Positions 1 through 5,616 are shown, counted from the stretch's first letter. The stretch: 6,334 nt of DNA from Methylobacterium sp. (GCA_021154065.1 JAJKJG010000255.1:1-6334), one strand, 5' to 3'. Numbers and translations are program-made. The notes: generated by a model not told the origin, from the letters alone.

Positions 1-859
1 CGTTGTCGAGCCCTTGCAGCGGCGAGCGGAATTGTTCCGCGTTCGAGGCGGGCTCGACCGGGAACACGTCCACGGCCGCGCCGCGCAGACGCCCGTCGCG
101 CAAGGCGCTCGCCAGCGCGTCGAGGTCCACCACCGTGCCCCGGCTGTTGTTGATGAGGTAGGAACCCGGCTTCATGGCGCGGATCTCGGCTTCGCCGATC
201 ATGCCGTGGGTGGCGGGGGTCTCAGGGACGTGCAGGCTCACCACGTCGCTGCGGGCCAGGAGGTCATGCAAGCTGTCCGCCGGCTCCGTGTTGCCGTGGC
301 GCAGCTTGTCGGTCTGGTCGAAGAAGATGACCCGCATGCCCATGGCCTCGGCCAAGGTCGAGAGCTGCGAGCCGATGTTGCCGTAGCCGACGATGCCGAG
401 CGTCTTGCCGCGCACTTCGAAACTGTTTTGGGCGGACTTGTCCCACCCGCCCGCATGGGCCGAAACCGAGCGCGGGACGATGCGGCGCAAGAGCATCACG
501 ATTTCGCCGATGACGAGTTCGGCCACGCTGCGGGTGTTCGAGAACGGGGCGTTGAAGACCGGGATGCCGCGCATGCGCGCCGCGTCGAGATCGACCTGGT
601 TGGTGCCGACGCTGAAGCAGCCGACCGCGATCAGGCGGTCGGCGGCCTCGAAGATGCTCTCCGTCAACCGTGTGCGCGAGCGGATGCCAAGCAGGTGGAC
701 GCCCTTGACGGCCTGGCGCAGCGCCTGCGCGTCGAGCGCTTTCGGCAGGCGCGTGACGTTGGCGTAGCCCGCGCCGGCGAAAAGGTCGGCGGCGCTGTCG
801 TTCACGCCTTCGAGCAGAAGGACGCGAATCTTGTCCTTGGGCAGGGAGAGCCGGTCCAT
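1..859 (-). CDS. serA: D-3-phosphoglycerate dehydrogenase, N-terminal 286 codons (partial, cut by left edge)
   Basis: Oxidises 3-phosphoglycerate to 3-phosphohydroxypyruvate with NAD+, the first step of phosphorylated serine biosynthesis, in the cytoplasm. The reading aligns closely from memory with E. coli SerA along its whole visible length. It opens LSLPKDKIRVLLLEGVN, then has GIRSRTRLTE (58-67), GTNQVDLDAA (85-94), FNAPFSNTRSVAELVIGE (102-119), the NAD-binding loop GIVGYGNIG (155-163), SLHVPETP (208-215) and INNSRGTVVD (236-245). R240 and E269 (VEP) fall at the positions of the E. coli catalytic Arg and Glu. The catalytic His (about 292) and the C-terminal regulatory ACT domain lie beyond the edge; the family is about 410 residues or more. 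The ATG at 857-859 is chosen because an in-frame TGA lies 21 bases upstream and no other ATG lies between. The ribosome binding site is weak (GGAT). A relic of a GAF gene ends 4 bases upstream, so serA may once have been the second gene of an operon. Family is certain; operation as true SerA is very likely. Confidence 0.95.
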   Translation of the reverse strand, partial: MDRLSLPKDKIRVLLLEGVNDSAADLFAGAGYANVTRLPKALDAQALRQAVKGVHLLGIRSRTRLTESIFEAADRLIAVGCFSVGTNQVDLDAARMRGIPVFNAPFSNTRSVAELVIGEIVMLLRRIVPRSVSAHAGGWDKSAQNSFEVRGKTLGIVGYGNIGSQLSTLAEAMGMRVIFFDQTDKLRHGNTEPADSLHDLLARSDVVSLHVPETPATHGMIGEAEIRAMKPGSYLINNSRGTVVDLDALASALRDGRLRGAAVDVFPVEPASNAEQFRSPLQGLDN

Positions 860-863
860 GGCG

Positions 864-1038
864 TCATCCGTTTTGGATCAGGGAATGGGTCTGAAGGGGT
901 CCGAGGACCGCGACCAGGGCGGCGAGCGCCTCGCACCCGCGGCGGTTCGGCCTTGTCGAACCGGTTCAAGCGCGAGCTGTCAAGGACCATGACGCCGATG
1001 ACCCGACCGCCGCGCCCGACCGGAATGCGCACGCATAT
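864..1038 (-). pseudogene. Decayed C-terminal fragment of a GAF-domain protein, frameshifted
   Basis: Read on the minus strand from 1038, one frame gives RIPVGRGGRVIGVMVLDS followed by RLNRFDKA. This is the typical last strands of a GAF domain (VP...GGRVIGVL.LDS....RF...D). The frame then turns to Arg/Pro-rich nonsense. The frame shifted by one base gives CEALAALVAVL, the expected final GAF helix, and ends at TGA (864-866). Removing one T of the pair at 946-947 joins the two frames as FDKADRRGCEALAAL, which fits the family well, so a one-base insertion is the simplest explanation. Upstream, the frame meets TGA at 1039-1041 and no earlier part of the domain (about 100 residues) can be found, so the 5' half is gone as well. 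The stop lies 4 bases before the serA start, as in translationally coupled operons. The closest kind of family I can name is small stand-alone GAF proteins such as free-methionine-R-sulfoxide reductase; the exact function is unknown. The fragment is too short for certainty. Confidence 0.62.
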
Positions 1039-1104
1039 TCATGCTGCGATCTTTTTGAGGCGGCGCTCGGCATCCGGCCGATTTGCGCTTGCGCGGGCGC
1101 GCTG

Positions 1105-1135
1105 AACGGCGTTGCATGAGCGCGCAACGGCTTGC
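1105..1135. promoter_or_regulatory. Repeat pair upstream of the solute-binding protein gene, possible operator
   Basis: AACGGC-G-TTGC (1105-1115) recurs as AACGGC-TTGC (1126-1135), with starts 21 bp apart, about two helical turns. Overlapping this is an inverted repeat CGTTGC (1110-1115) / GCAACG (1124-1129) with an 8-base spacer. The pair sits 42-72 bases upstream of the start codon at 1177, where an operator could lie. No convincing -35/-10 pair is visible nearby. The binding factor is unknown, and short repeats arise by chance in GC-rich DNA. Confidence 0.25.
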
Positions 1136-1163
1136 GAACGAGCCGATCCATGAGGGTGGAAAC

Positions 1164-1171
1164 AAGGAAGG
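1164..1171 (+). promoter_or_regulatory. Shine-Dalgarno site deciding the start of the solute-binding protein
   Basis: AAGGAAGG lies 5 bases before the ATG at 1177. It favours that start over the in-frame ATG at 1150 and TTG at 1132, which have no comparable site in front of them. Confidence 0.65.
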
Positions 1172-1176
1172 TCACG

Positions 1177-2400
1177 ATGGCGCAGTGTGGTCTGAACGGA
1201 GTTCTCGCGGCGATGCTGGCCCTCGCGGCCGGGATCGCTCCCGGCGCGGCGCAGGCGCAGATCCCGGGCGACACGCTCAAAGTCGGCGTCTTGAGCGACA
1301 TGTCCGGCCCGTTCGCCAGCCAGGCCGGACCGGGATCGGTCGCCGCGGCCCAACTGGCGGCCGAGGACTTCGCCAAGGAGGCCGGCGACCTCAAGGTCGA
1401 GATCGTCTCCGCCGATCACCAGAACAAGCCCGATGTCGGCGGCCTGATCGCCCGCAAGTGGGTGGACCAGGAAGGCGTCGCTGCCATCGTCGATCTGCCT
1501 AACTCGGCCGTGGGCCTCGCGGTCAGCCAGCTCCTGAACGAGAAGAACCGCACGACGCTGGCGTCCTCGACCGCCACCTCGGACATGACCGGCAAGCAGT
1601 GCAAGAACACGACCGTCCAGTGGAACCTCGACACCTGGGCGCTGGGCAATGCCGTCGGCCGCGCGGTGACGGAAGCGGGCGGCAAGAGCTGGTATTTCAT
1701 CTCCTTCGAGTACGCGCTCGGCCAGGCGCTGGAGAGGGACACGGGCGAGGCGGTCAAGAAGGCGGGCGGAACGGTGCTCGGCAGCGTGCGCCATCCGCTC
1801 GGGACCACCGACTTCTCGTCCTACCTTTTGCAAGCGCAGGGGTCCGGCGCCAACGTGATCGGCCTCGCCGACACCGGCACGGACGCGATCAACGCCGTCA
1901 AGCAGATGGGCGAGTTCGGCATTCTGCAGAAGGGCATGTTCCTGGCCGCGCTCTTCATGCAGATCACGGACATCGAGTCGATCGGCCTCCCGCAGGCGAA
2001 AGGGCTGATCCTGAGCGAACCTTTTTATTGGGACCTGAACGATCGGACCCGCGCCTGGAGCAAGCGCTTCGCCGAGCGGATGAACGGCCGCATGCCGACC
2101 ATCAACCACGCGGGCGTGTATTCCTCGACGATGGCGTACCTGCGCGCCGCCAAGGCGGCGAACACGATCGAAGGCGACAAGGTGGTGGCGCACATGCGCG
2201 CCGCCCCGATCAACGATCTCCTGTTCGGGACCGTGCAGATCCGCAAGGACGGCCGAGCGGTGCACGAGATGTACGTTTTTCGCGTGAAAAGCCCCGAGGA
2301 GTCCAAGGGCCGCTACGACTTCTACCAGCTCACCAAGACGATCCCGGCCGACGAGGCCTTCCGGCCTCTCGACCAAGGCGGTTGCCCGCTGGCGCAGTGA
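1177..2400 (+). CDS. ABC transporter substrate-binding protein (branched-chain amino acid/amide type, periplasmic)
   Basis: Exported solute receptor of an ABC importer, of the type I periplasmic-binding fold used by LivJ-like proteins (Peripla_BP_6 family), 407 residues. A signal peptide is visible: a hydrophobic stretch VLAAMLALAAG (9-19) and a likely cleavage after AQA (27). The mature protein begins with LKVGVLSDMSGPF (34-46) and GPGSVAAAQLAAEDF (51-65), hallmarks of this subfamily. C142 and C403 (in the terminal GGCPLAQ) could form a disulfide. ATG 1177 is preferred for its good AAGGAAGG site. However, the n-region then has no positive charge, and starting at ATG 1150 would add MRVETRKVT, giving a more normal signal peptide, so the start is open. 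No permease or ATPase gene is in the window; the receptor must dock with a transporter encoded elsewhere. The ligand cannot be read from sequence. The downstream pxpBC genes, 173 bases away on the same strand, make 5-oxoproline or a related compound a reasonable guess only. Confidence 0.9.
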   Translation: MAQCGLNGVLAAMLALAAGIAPGAAQAQIPGDTLKVGVLSDMSGPFASQAGPGSVAAAQLAAEDFAKEAGDLKVEIVSADHQNKPDVGGLIARKWVDQEGVAAIVDLPNSAVGLAVSQLLNEKNRTTLASSTATSDMTGKQCKNTTVQWNLDTWALGNAVGRAVTEAGGKSWYFISFEYALGQALERDTGEAVKKAGGTVLGSVRHPLGTTDFSSYLLQAQGSGANVIGLADTGTDAINAVKQMGEFGILQKGMFLAALFMQITDIESIGLPQAKGLILSEPFYWDLNDRTRAWSKRFAERMNGRMPTINHAGVYSSTMAYLRAAKAANTIEGDKVVAHMRAAPINDLLFGTVQIRKDGRAVHEMYVFRVKSPEESKGRYDFYQLTKTIPADEAFRPLDQGGCPLAQ

Positions 2401-2411
2401 TCGTTCCGGCC

Positions 2412-2446
2412 GCTTGCCGTGGGAAGGGAGAGCCGCAACGGCAAGC
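2412..2446. repeat. Hairpin just after the solute-binding protein gene
   Basis: GCTTGCCGT (2412-2420) and ACGGCAAGC (2438-2446) form a perfect 9-bp inverted repeat with a 17-base loop, beginning 11 bases after the stop codon. No T-run follows, so it is not a classic intrinsic terminator. It could protect the 3' end of the mRNA or weaken read-through into pxpB. Confidence 0.55.
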
Positions 2447-2487
2447 CTCGCGCGGCCCTTGGCGTGAACACGGCGGCGCCGCGCGAG
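2447..2487. repeat. Second hairpin, abutting the first
   Basis: CTCGCGCGGC (2447-2456) and GCCGCGCGAG (2478-2487) are perfect 10-bp inverted repeats around a 21-base loop. The stem starts at the base after the previous hairpin ends, and no T-run follows. High GC raises the chance expectation, but 10 perfect pairs next to another 9-bp stem is notable. Confidence 0.5.
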
Positions 2488-2489
2488 CG

Positions 2490-2519
2490 GCGTCGCGGGG
2501 CGAGGCGTCGCGGGGCGAG
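2490..2519. repeat. Perfect 2 x 15-bp tandem repeat
   Basis: GCGTCGCGGGGCGAG occurs twice head-to-tail (2490-2504 and 2505-2519) with no mismatch, between the second hairpin and pxpB. It is non-coding as far as I can tell: the pxpB frame is closed by TAG at 2562-2564. It looks like a slippage duplication; a role as tandem binding sites is possible but unsupported. Confidence 0.7.
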
Positions 2520-2562
2520 CGCCGCGCAACTCGCGCCGTGGCGAATGCGTTCCATCCCCGAT

Positions 2563-2567
2563 AGGGG
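2563..2567 (+). promoter_or_regulatory. Shine-Dalgarno site of pxpB
   Basis: AGGGG ends 6 bases before the ATG at 2574. The in-frame TAG at 2562-2564 overlaps it, so translation of this frame cannot begin further upstream. Confidence 0.6.
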
Positions 2568-2573
2568 TCGGTC

Positions 2574-3296
2574 ATGGATGCAGCGGCGAGCCCTCGCGTT
2601 CTGCCGTGCGGCGATACGGCGCTGGCGGTCGAGTTCGGCGGCGAGATCGACCCGGCGACCAACGCCCGCGTGCTGGCGCTCGACGCCCGCGTGAGCCGAG
2701 GCGTTCCGGGCGTGATCGAAACGGTTCCGACCTACCGCTCGCTGCTCGTCCACTACGATCCCGTCGCGACGGATTTCGACGCCCTTGGGGCGGCCCTGAC
2801 GGCGCTCTCCGCCGACCTGCCCGAGACGCCCGCCGAGGGGCGGCTCTGGCGCATTCCGGTCGTCTACGGCGGCGCGTTCGGGATCGACCTCGACGACGTC
2901 GCCGCGCGACACGGTCTCGACACGGCCGATCTGATCGCGCGCCACGCGGCTCCGGTCTACCGCGTCTACATGATCGGCTTCATGCCCGGCTTCGCCTATC
3001 TGGGCGGCCTCGATCCGTCGATCGCGACGCCCCGGCGCGAGACGCCGCGGGCCAGGACGCCCGCCGGAAGCATCTCCATCGGTGGAGCCCAAGCGGCCGT
3101 GGCCTCGATCGAGGCGCCGAGCGGCTGGCGTCTGCTCGGCCGAACCCCGGTCCGCACCTTCATGCTGGGCCGCGATCCGCCGTTCATTCTCGGACCGGGC
3201 GACCGCGTGACCTTTGACCCAACCCCGGCCGCGCGCTGGGATGCCCTCGACCGGGCGGCCGCGGCCGGCGACCTCGTCGCGGAGTTGGCCACATGA
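2574..3296 (+). CDS. pxpB: 5-oxoprolinase subunit PxpB (KipI / allophanate hydrolase subunit 1 family)
   Basis: One of three subunits of the prokaryotic ATP-dependent 5-oxoprolinase PxpABC, which opens pyroglutamate, a damage product of glutamine and glutamate, to give glutamate in the cytoplasm. The 240-residue product is slightly longer than E. coli PxpB (218). It carries the family landmarks in order: PCGDTALAVEFG (11-22), ETVPTYRSLLVHYDP (49-63), IPVVYGG (94-100), the signature GFMPGFAYLGGL (135-146) with TPRR (152-155), PAGSISIGGAQAAV (163-176) and GWRLLGRTP (184-192). The start ATG 2574 has an AGGGG site, and an in-frame TAG just upstream excludes longer forms. The stop overlaps the pxpC start (ATGA, 3293-3296), implying translational coupling and a stable PxpB-PxpC pair. 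KipI of Bacillus, the same family, inhibits the sporulation kinase KinA; that role is not expected here. The family call is firm. The oxoprolinase function is inferred and depends on a PxpA encoded elsewhere. Confidence 0.93.
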   Translation: MDAAASPRVLPCGDTALAVEFGGEIDPATNARVLALDARVSRGVPGVIETVPTYRSLLVHYDPVATDFDALGAALTALSADLPETPAEGRLWRIPVVYGGAFGIDLDDVAARHGLDTADLIARHAAPVYRVYMIGFMPGFAYLGGLDPSIATPRRETPRARTPAGSISIGGAQAAVASIEAPSGWRLLGRTPVRTFMLGRDPPFILGPGDRVTFDPTPAARWDALDRAAAAGDLVAELAT

Positions 3297-4318
3297 CCGC
3301 GCTCGTGGTCCAGGACTGCGGACCGATGACGACCATGCAGGATGCGGGTCGCGTCGGCTCGCAGCGGTTCGGGGTGTCGAGCGCAGGCGCGATGGACCGG
3401 CTGGCGCTCGCCGCCGCCAACGCGCTCGTCGGCAACGGGCCGGGCGCCGCCGCCATCGAGTTCATGCTTTTGGGCGGATCGTTCACGGTCGAGGGCGGCC
3501 CCGTTCGCGTCGCCGTCGCCGGCGCGCCCTGCCCGGCGACGCTCGACGGGCAGCCGGTCTCGGCGATGACGTCGGCTCTGGTCCACGCTGGTCAGGGGTT
3601 GACGATCGGACCTGCGCAGGCCGGCGTCTTCGCTTATCTAGCGGTGGCGGGCGGCTTTGACCTGCCGCCGCAACTCGGCAGCCTCTCGCTCCAGCCGCGC
3701 GCGGGAATCGGCGGTTTTCACGGCCGGCCGTTCCAGCCCGGCGACCGCATTCCCTTGCTGCTGACGGAACCGCCGCACGGGCCTGGACTGGCGTTGGAGT
3801 TGCTCCCGCTCGACGCCGACCCTCCCATTCGCGTCGTCCTTGGTCCGCAGGACGATTTTTTCAGCCCCGAAGGGATCGAAACGTTTCTGACCGCCGCCTA
3901 CGCGGTCTCCCGCGAGGCCGACCGCATGGGCTACCGCCTGACCGGGCCGCCCATCCGTCATGCAAAGGGCTACAACATCGTCTCCGACGGCGTCGTGGCC
4001 GGCTCCGTGCAAGTGCCCGGCGGCGGCGAGCCGATCGTGATGATGGCGGATCGGCAGACCACTGGCGGTTATCCCAAAATCGCGACCGTGATCTCGGCGG
4101 ACCTGCGAGCCCTGGCGCAACGGCGTCCAGGGCAGGCGGTGCGCTTCGCGGCCATCGCCGTCGGCGAGGCGCAGCGGCTTGCGCGCGAGCAGGCGCAGGC
4201 CATCGCCGCGCTTCCCTCGCGCTGCCGACCGGCTCGCGGCGGGGCGCTGCCGCCGATCGAGGAACTTCTGGCGCTCAATCTGGCCGGGGCCGCGGTCGAC
4301 GCCTTGTCGGAGAGCTGA
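3293..4318 (+). CDS. pxpC: 5-oxoprolinase subunit PxpC (KipA / biotin-dependent carboxyltransferase family)
   Basis: Partner subunit of PxpB in the ATP-dependent 5-oxoprolinase; the fold is shared with urea-carboxylase and allophanate-type carboxyltransferase domains (CT_A_B), which is why such proteins are often labelled biotin-dependent carboxyltransferase. The 341 residues begin with a typical TTMQDAGRVGSQRFGVSSAG (13-32) and AMDRLALAAANALVGN (33-48). They continue with FAYLAVAGGFD (113-123), LGPQDDFF (183-190), READRMGYRL (207-216) and the C-terminal signature around SDGVVAGSVQVPGGGEP (231-247) and ADRQTTGGYPKIATV (252-266). E. coli PxpC is about 310 residues; the extra length is mostly the C-terminal helical tail (about 290-341). 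The start overlaps the pxpB stop as ATGA, and GGAG (3281-3284) lies 8 bases upstream. The LamB/YcsF-type subunit PxpA does not follow; the next gene is an unrelated DNA-repair enzyme. Family firm; complete activity needs PxpA from elsewhere. Confidence 0.93.
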   Translation: MTALVVQDCGPMTTMQDAGRVGSQRFGVSSAGAMDRLALAAANALVGNGPGAAAIEFMLLGGSFTVEGGPVRVAVAGAPCPATLDGQPVSAMTSALVHAGQGLTIGPAQAGVFAYLAVAGGFDLPPQLGSLSLQPRAGIGGFHGRPFQPGDRIPLLLTEPPHGPGLALELLPLDADPPIRVVLGPQDDFFSPEGIETFLTAAYAVSREADRMGYRLTGPPIRHAKGYNIVSDGVVAGSVQVPGGGEPIVMMADRQTTGGYPKIATVISADLRALAQRRPGQAVRFAAIAVGEAQRLAREQAQAIAALPSRCRPARGGALPPIEELLALNLAGAAVDALSES

Positions 4319-4393
4319 TCCCTTTCGACAGTTTTACGATGGATCCGCCTGCTCTGCCTGGGCCGATTCCGCCGTCCCGCGCGTTGAAACGGT
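4319..4393. other. Short gap between pxpC and the UvsE-type gene
   Basis: 75 bases with slightly lower GC at its start (CTTTCGACAGTTTTACGATG, 4322-4341), which could belong to a promoter for the next gene. I see no T-rich terminator and no alphaproteobacterial LexA box of the GTTC-N7-GTTC type. Confidence 0.4.
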
Positions 4394-5512
4394 ATGTCCG
4401 TACTCCAACCTCGCCTCGGCTTCTGCTGCAAGTTCATCCCGGAGGACGGCGACGCCGAAGCTGCGCGGCGCATGAACGCCGTCACGGTCACGATGGCGCA
4501 TCTCGCCCGCCTGGGACCGTTCGCCGCCTTCGACAAGCTGAGCGCCGCCGTCGGCCATAACCTCCAAGCGTTGCAAAACCAGATAGACCATGTGGCGCAG
4601 CGTCCTTCGCTGGAGCGGCTGCTGCGCATCACCAGTACGCTCCTGCCCGGCTACACGCACCCAAGCTGTCAGAGTTTTTATCGCGATGCCGACCTGCGCC
4701 GGCTCATCGAGCGCGGGCTCGCCGCAGCGGGCGAGGTCGCGCAGGCAGGCGGTGTGCGCCTCAGCATGCACCCGAGCCAGTTCTGCGTGCTGGCCACCAC
4801 CAGCGAGCCAGCGGCGCAGAACGCGCTCGGCGAACTCGAATACCACGCCGAGGTTATGGCCCTGATGGGATTTGGAGGCGGCTGGCATCCGCACGGCGCG
4901 CACATCAATGTCCATGGGGGAGCGCGCGCGCCCGGCATCGAAGGCTTTCGGGCCAACTTCGCGCGCCTGTCCGAGACGGCGCGTAACCTCGTGACGGTCG
5001 AGAACGACGAGGTGTCGTATAGCCTCGACGAGCTTCTGCCGCTTGCCGGTCTGCTGCCGATCGTCCTCGACCTTCACCACCACTGGATCGCAAGCCGTGG
5101 TGAATACATCCGGCCCGACGATCCCCGCATTGCGCACATCATCGCGTCCTGGCGCGGCGTGCGGCCGGTCAGTCACATCAGCGTGTCGCGCGAGGATCTG
5201 CTCCCCGAGCACGACATCTTCGTGCGCCCGGATTTTGCGGCGCTGACGGCGGCCGGCATCAAGCCAAAAGACCTGCGGGCCCATTCCGATCTGATGTGGA
5301 ACGAGGCGATCAACGATCTCGTCGCCGACCATCTCGTCTGGACCGACTTCGAGGTCGAGGCGAAATCCAAAAATATCGCGTCGGAGGGCTTGGCGCGCCA
5401 TGTCGAGCGGCGCCGGGGATGCGCGCGGAATCGCTTTTCCCCGCGTGTGGGGAGAGGGCCTTGCGCCGATCAGACGCAAGGCGAGCCGAGCCCCGGATCA
5501 CGTCCGGGGTAA
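4394..5512 (+). CDS. uvsE: UV damage endonuclease (UvsE/UVDE family), with repeat-derived C-terminal tail
   Basis: Metal-dependent TIM-barrel nuclease of the UVDE family. Known members nick DNA 5' of UV photoproducts and some other lesions, starting excision repair independent of UvrABC. Visible landmarks: first strand RLGFCCKFI (7-15), LLRITSTLLPGYTHP (76-90), RLSMHPSQFCVL (122-133, with H126 and Q129), HINVHGG (170-176), VENDEVSYSLDEL (202-214, E203), IVLDLHHHWI (223-232, D226 and H228-H230), HISVSRED (261-268), RAHSDLMWN (295-303, H298) and FEVEAKSKNIA (319-329). Most metal-ligand positions are therefore kept. The Lys that precedes the HIS-type motif in characterised enzymes (carboxylated Lys229 of Thermus) appears to be Val or Ser here. 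The family core ends near residue 339. Residues 340-372 (RGCARNRFSPRVGRG...) are encoded by intergenic palindromes and look like read-through after loss of the original stop. The start is set by the conserved first strand at residue 8; the ribosome site is weak. Function is confident at family level. Confidence 0.88.
   Translation: MSVLQPRLGFCCKFIPEDGDAEAARRMNAVTVTMAHLARLGPFAAFDKLSAAVGHNLQALQNQIDHVAQRPSLERLLRITSTLLPGYTHPSCQSFYRDADLRRLIERGLAAAGEVAQAGGVRLSMHPSQFCVLATTSEPAAQNALGELEYHAEVMALMGFGGGWHPHGAHINVHGGARAPGIEGFRANFARLSETARNLVTVENDEVSYSLDELLPLAGLLPIVLDLHHHWIASRGEYIRPDDPRIAHIIASWRGVRPVSHISVSREDLLPEHDIFVRPDFAALTAAGIKPKDLRAHSDLMWNEAINDLVADHLVWTDFEVEAKSKNIASEGLARHVERRRGCARNRFSPRVGRGPCADQTQGEPSPGSRPG
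5438..5453. repeat. Palindrome 1, inside the UvsE tail
   Basis: TCCCC (5438-5442) and GGGGA (5449-5453) around a 6-base loop, followed by GAGGG. It encodes part of the SPRVGRG segment of the UvsE tail. Confidence 0.5.
5458..5482. repeat. Palindrome 2, inside the UvsE tail
   Basis: GCCTTGCG (5458-5465) and CGCAAGGC (5475-5482), a perfect 8-bp stem with a 9-base loop. Confidence 0.6.
5491..5509. repeat. Palindrome 3, immediately before the UvsE stop codon
   Basis: CCCCGGA (5491-5497) and TCCGGGG (5503-5509), a perfect 7-bp stem with a 5-base loop TCACG. Its form matches a common alphaproteobacterial intergenic repeat (CCCGGAtcacgTCCGGG-type). The TAA stop of uvsE directly follows it. Confidence 0.7.
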
Positions 5513-5520
5513 GCTAGCGT

Positions 5521-5569
5521 GGTGAGGGGGCGTCTCCGGAAGAGGCTTGTCCTGAGACGGCCCCTCACC
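5521..5569. repeat. Palindrome 4, long imperfect stem
   Basis: GGTGAGGGGGCGTCTC (5521-5536) pairs with GAGACGGCCCCTCACC (5554-5569), 15 of 16 positions, around a 17-base loop. Its right arm can instead pair downstream with 5582-5589 (see findings). This is the strongest structure of the cluster. Confidence 0.75.
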
Positions 5570-5571
5570 CG

Positions 5572-5587
5572 GACGGCTGCCGCCGTC
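5572..5587. repeat. Palindrome 5
   Basis: GACGGC (5572-5577) and GCCGTC (5582-5587), a perfect 6-bp stem with a 4-base loop. It nests within the alternative stem GAGACGGC (5554-5561) / GCCGTCTC (5582-5589) and competes for the same right-hand bases. Confidence 0.5.
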
Positions 5588-5591
5588 TCGG

Positions 5592-5616
5592 CCTCTTTCC
5601 GCAAGACGGGGAGAGG
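5592..5616. repeat. Palindrome 6, three bases from the DapA-like stop codon
   Basis: CCTCTTTCCG (5592-5601) pairs with CGGGGAGAGG (5607-5616): 8 Watson-Crick pairs and 2 G-U pairs on the plus-strand transcript, with a 5-base loop. In plus-strand RNA the stem is followed by GGUUUA, a very weak T-run. Read on the minus strand it begins 3 bases after the DapA-like stop and could mark the end of that transcript. Confidence 0.5.

Noticed and set aside
14..1105. A 363-codon open frame on the plus strand
   Set aside because: It lies antisense to serA and the GAF relic, is Arg/Gly/Ala/His-rich without family features, and exists because GC-rich third positions remove stops from the opposite strand.
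2412..2446. Rho-independent terminator after the receptor gene
   Set aside because: The stem is good but the following bases are CCTCGCGCGG with no T-run, so I report it only as a hairpin.
1039..2529. A 496-codon open frame on the minus strand
   Set aside because: It is antisense to the whole solute-binding protein gene, which has a clear family match. Its composition is that of a shadow frame. The ending RPDAERRLKKIAA looks gene-like, but nothing upstream supports it.
2322..3092. A 256-codon open frame on the minus strand
   Set aside because: Antisense to the 3' end of the receptor gene and to pxpB, with no recognisable motif.
4322..4341. Possible SOS box or strong promoter before uvsE
   Set aside because: The local AT-rich stretch does not fit GTTC-N7-GTTC, and no -35/-10 pair with good spacing is convincing.
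4334..5479. A 381-codon open frame on the minus strand
   Set aside because: Antisense to uvsE, whose plus-strand product has many conserved motifs; the minus product is a low-information shadow.
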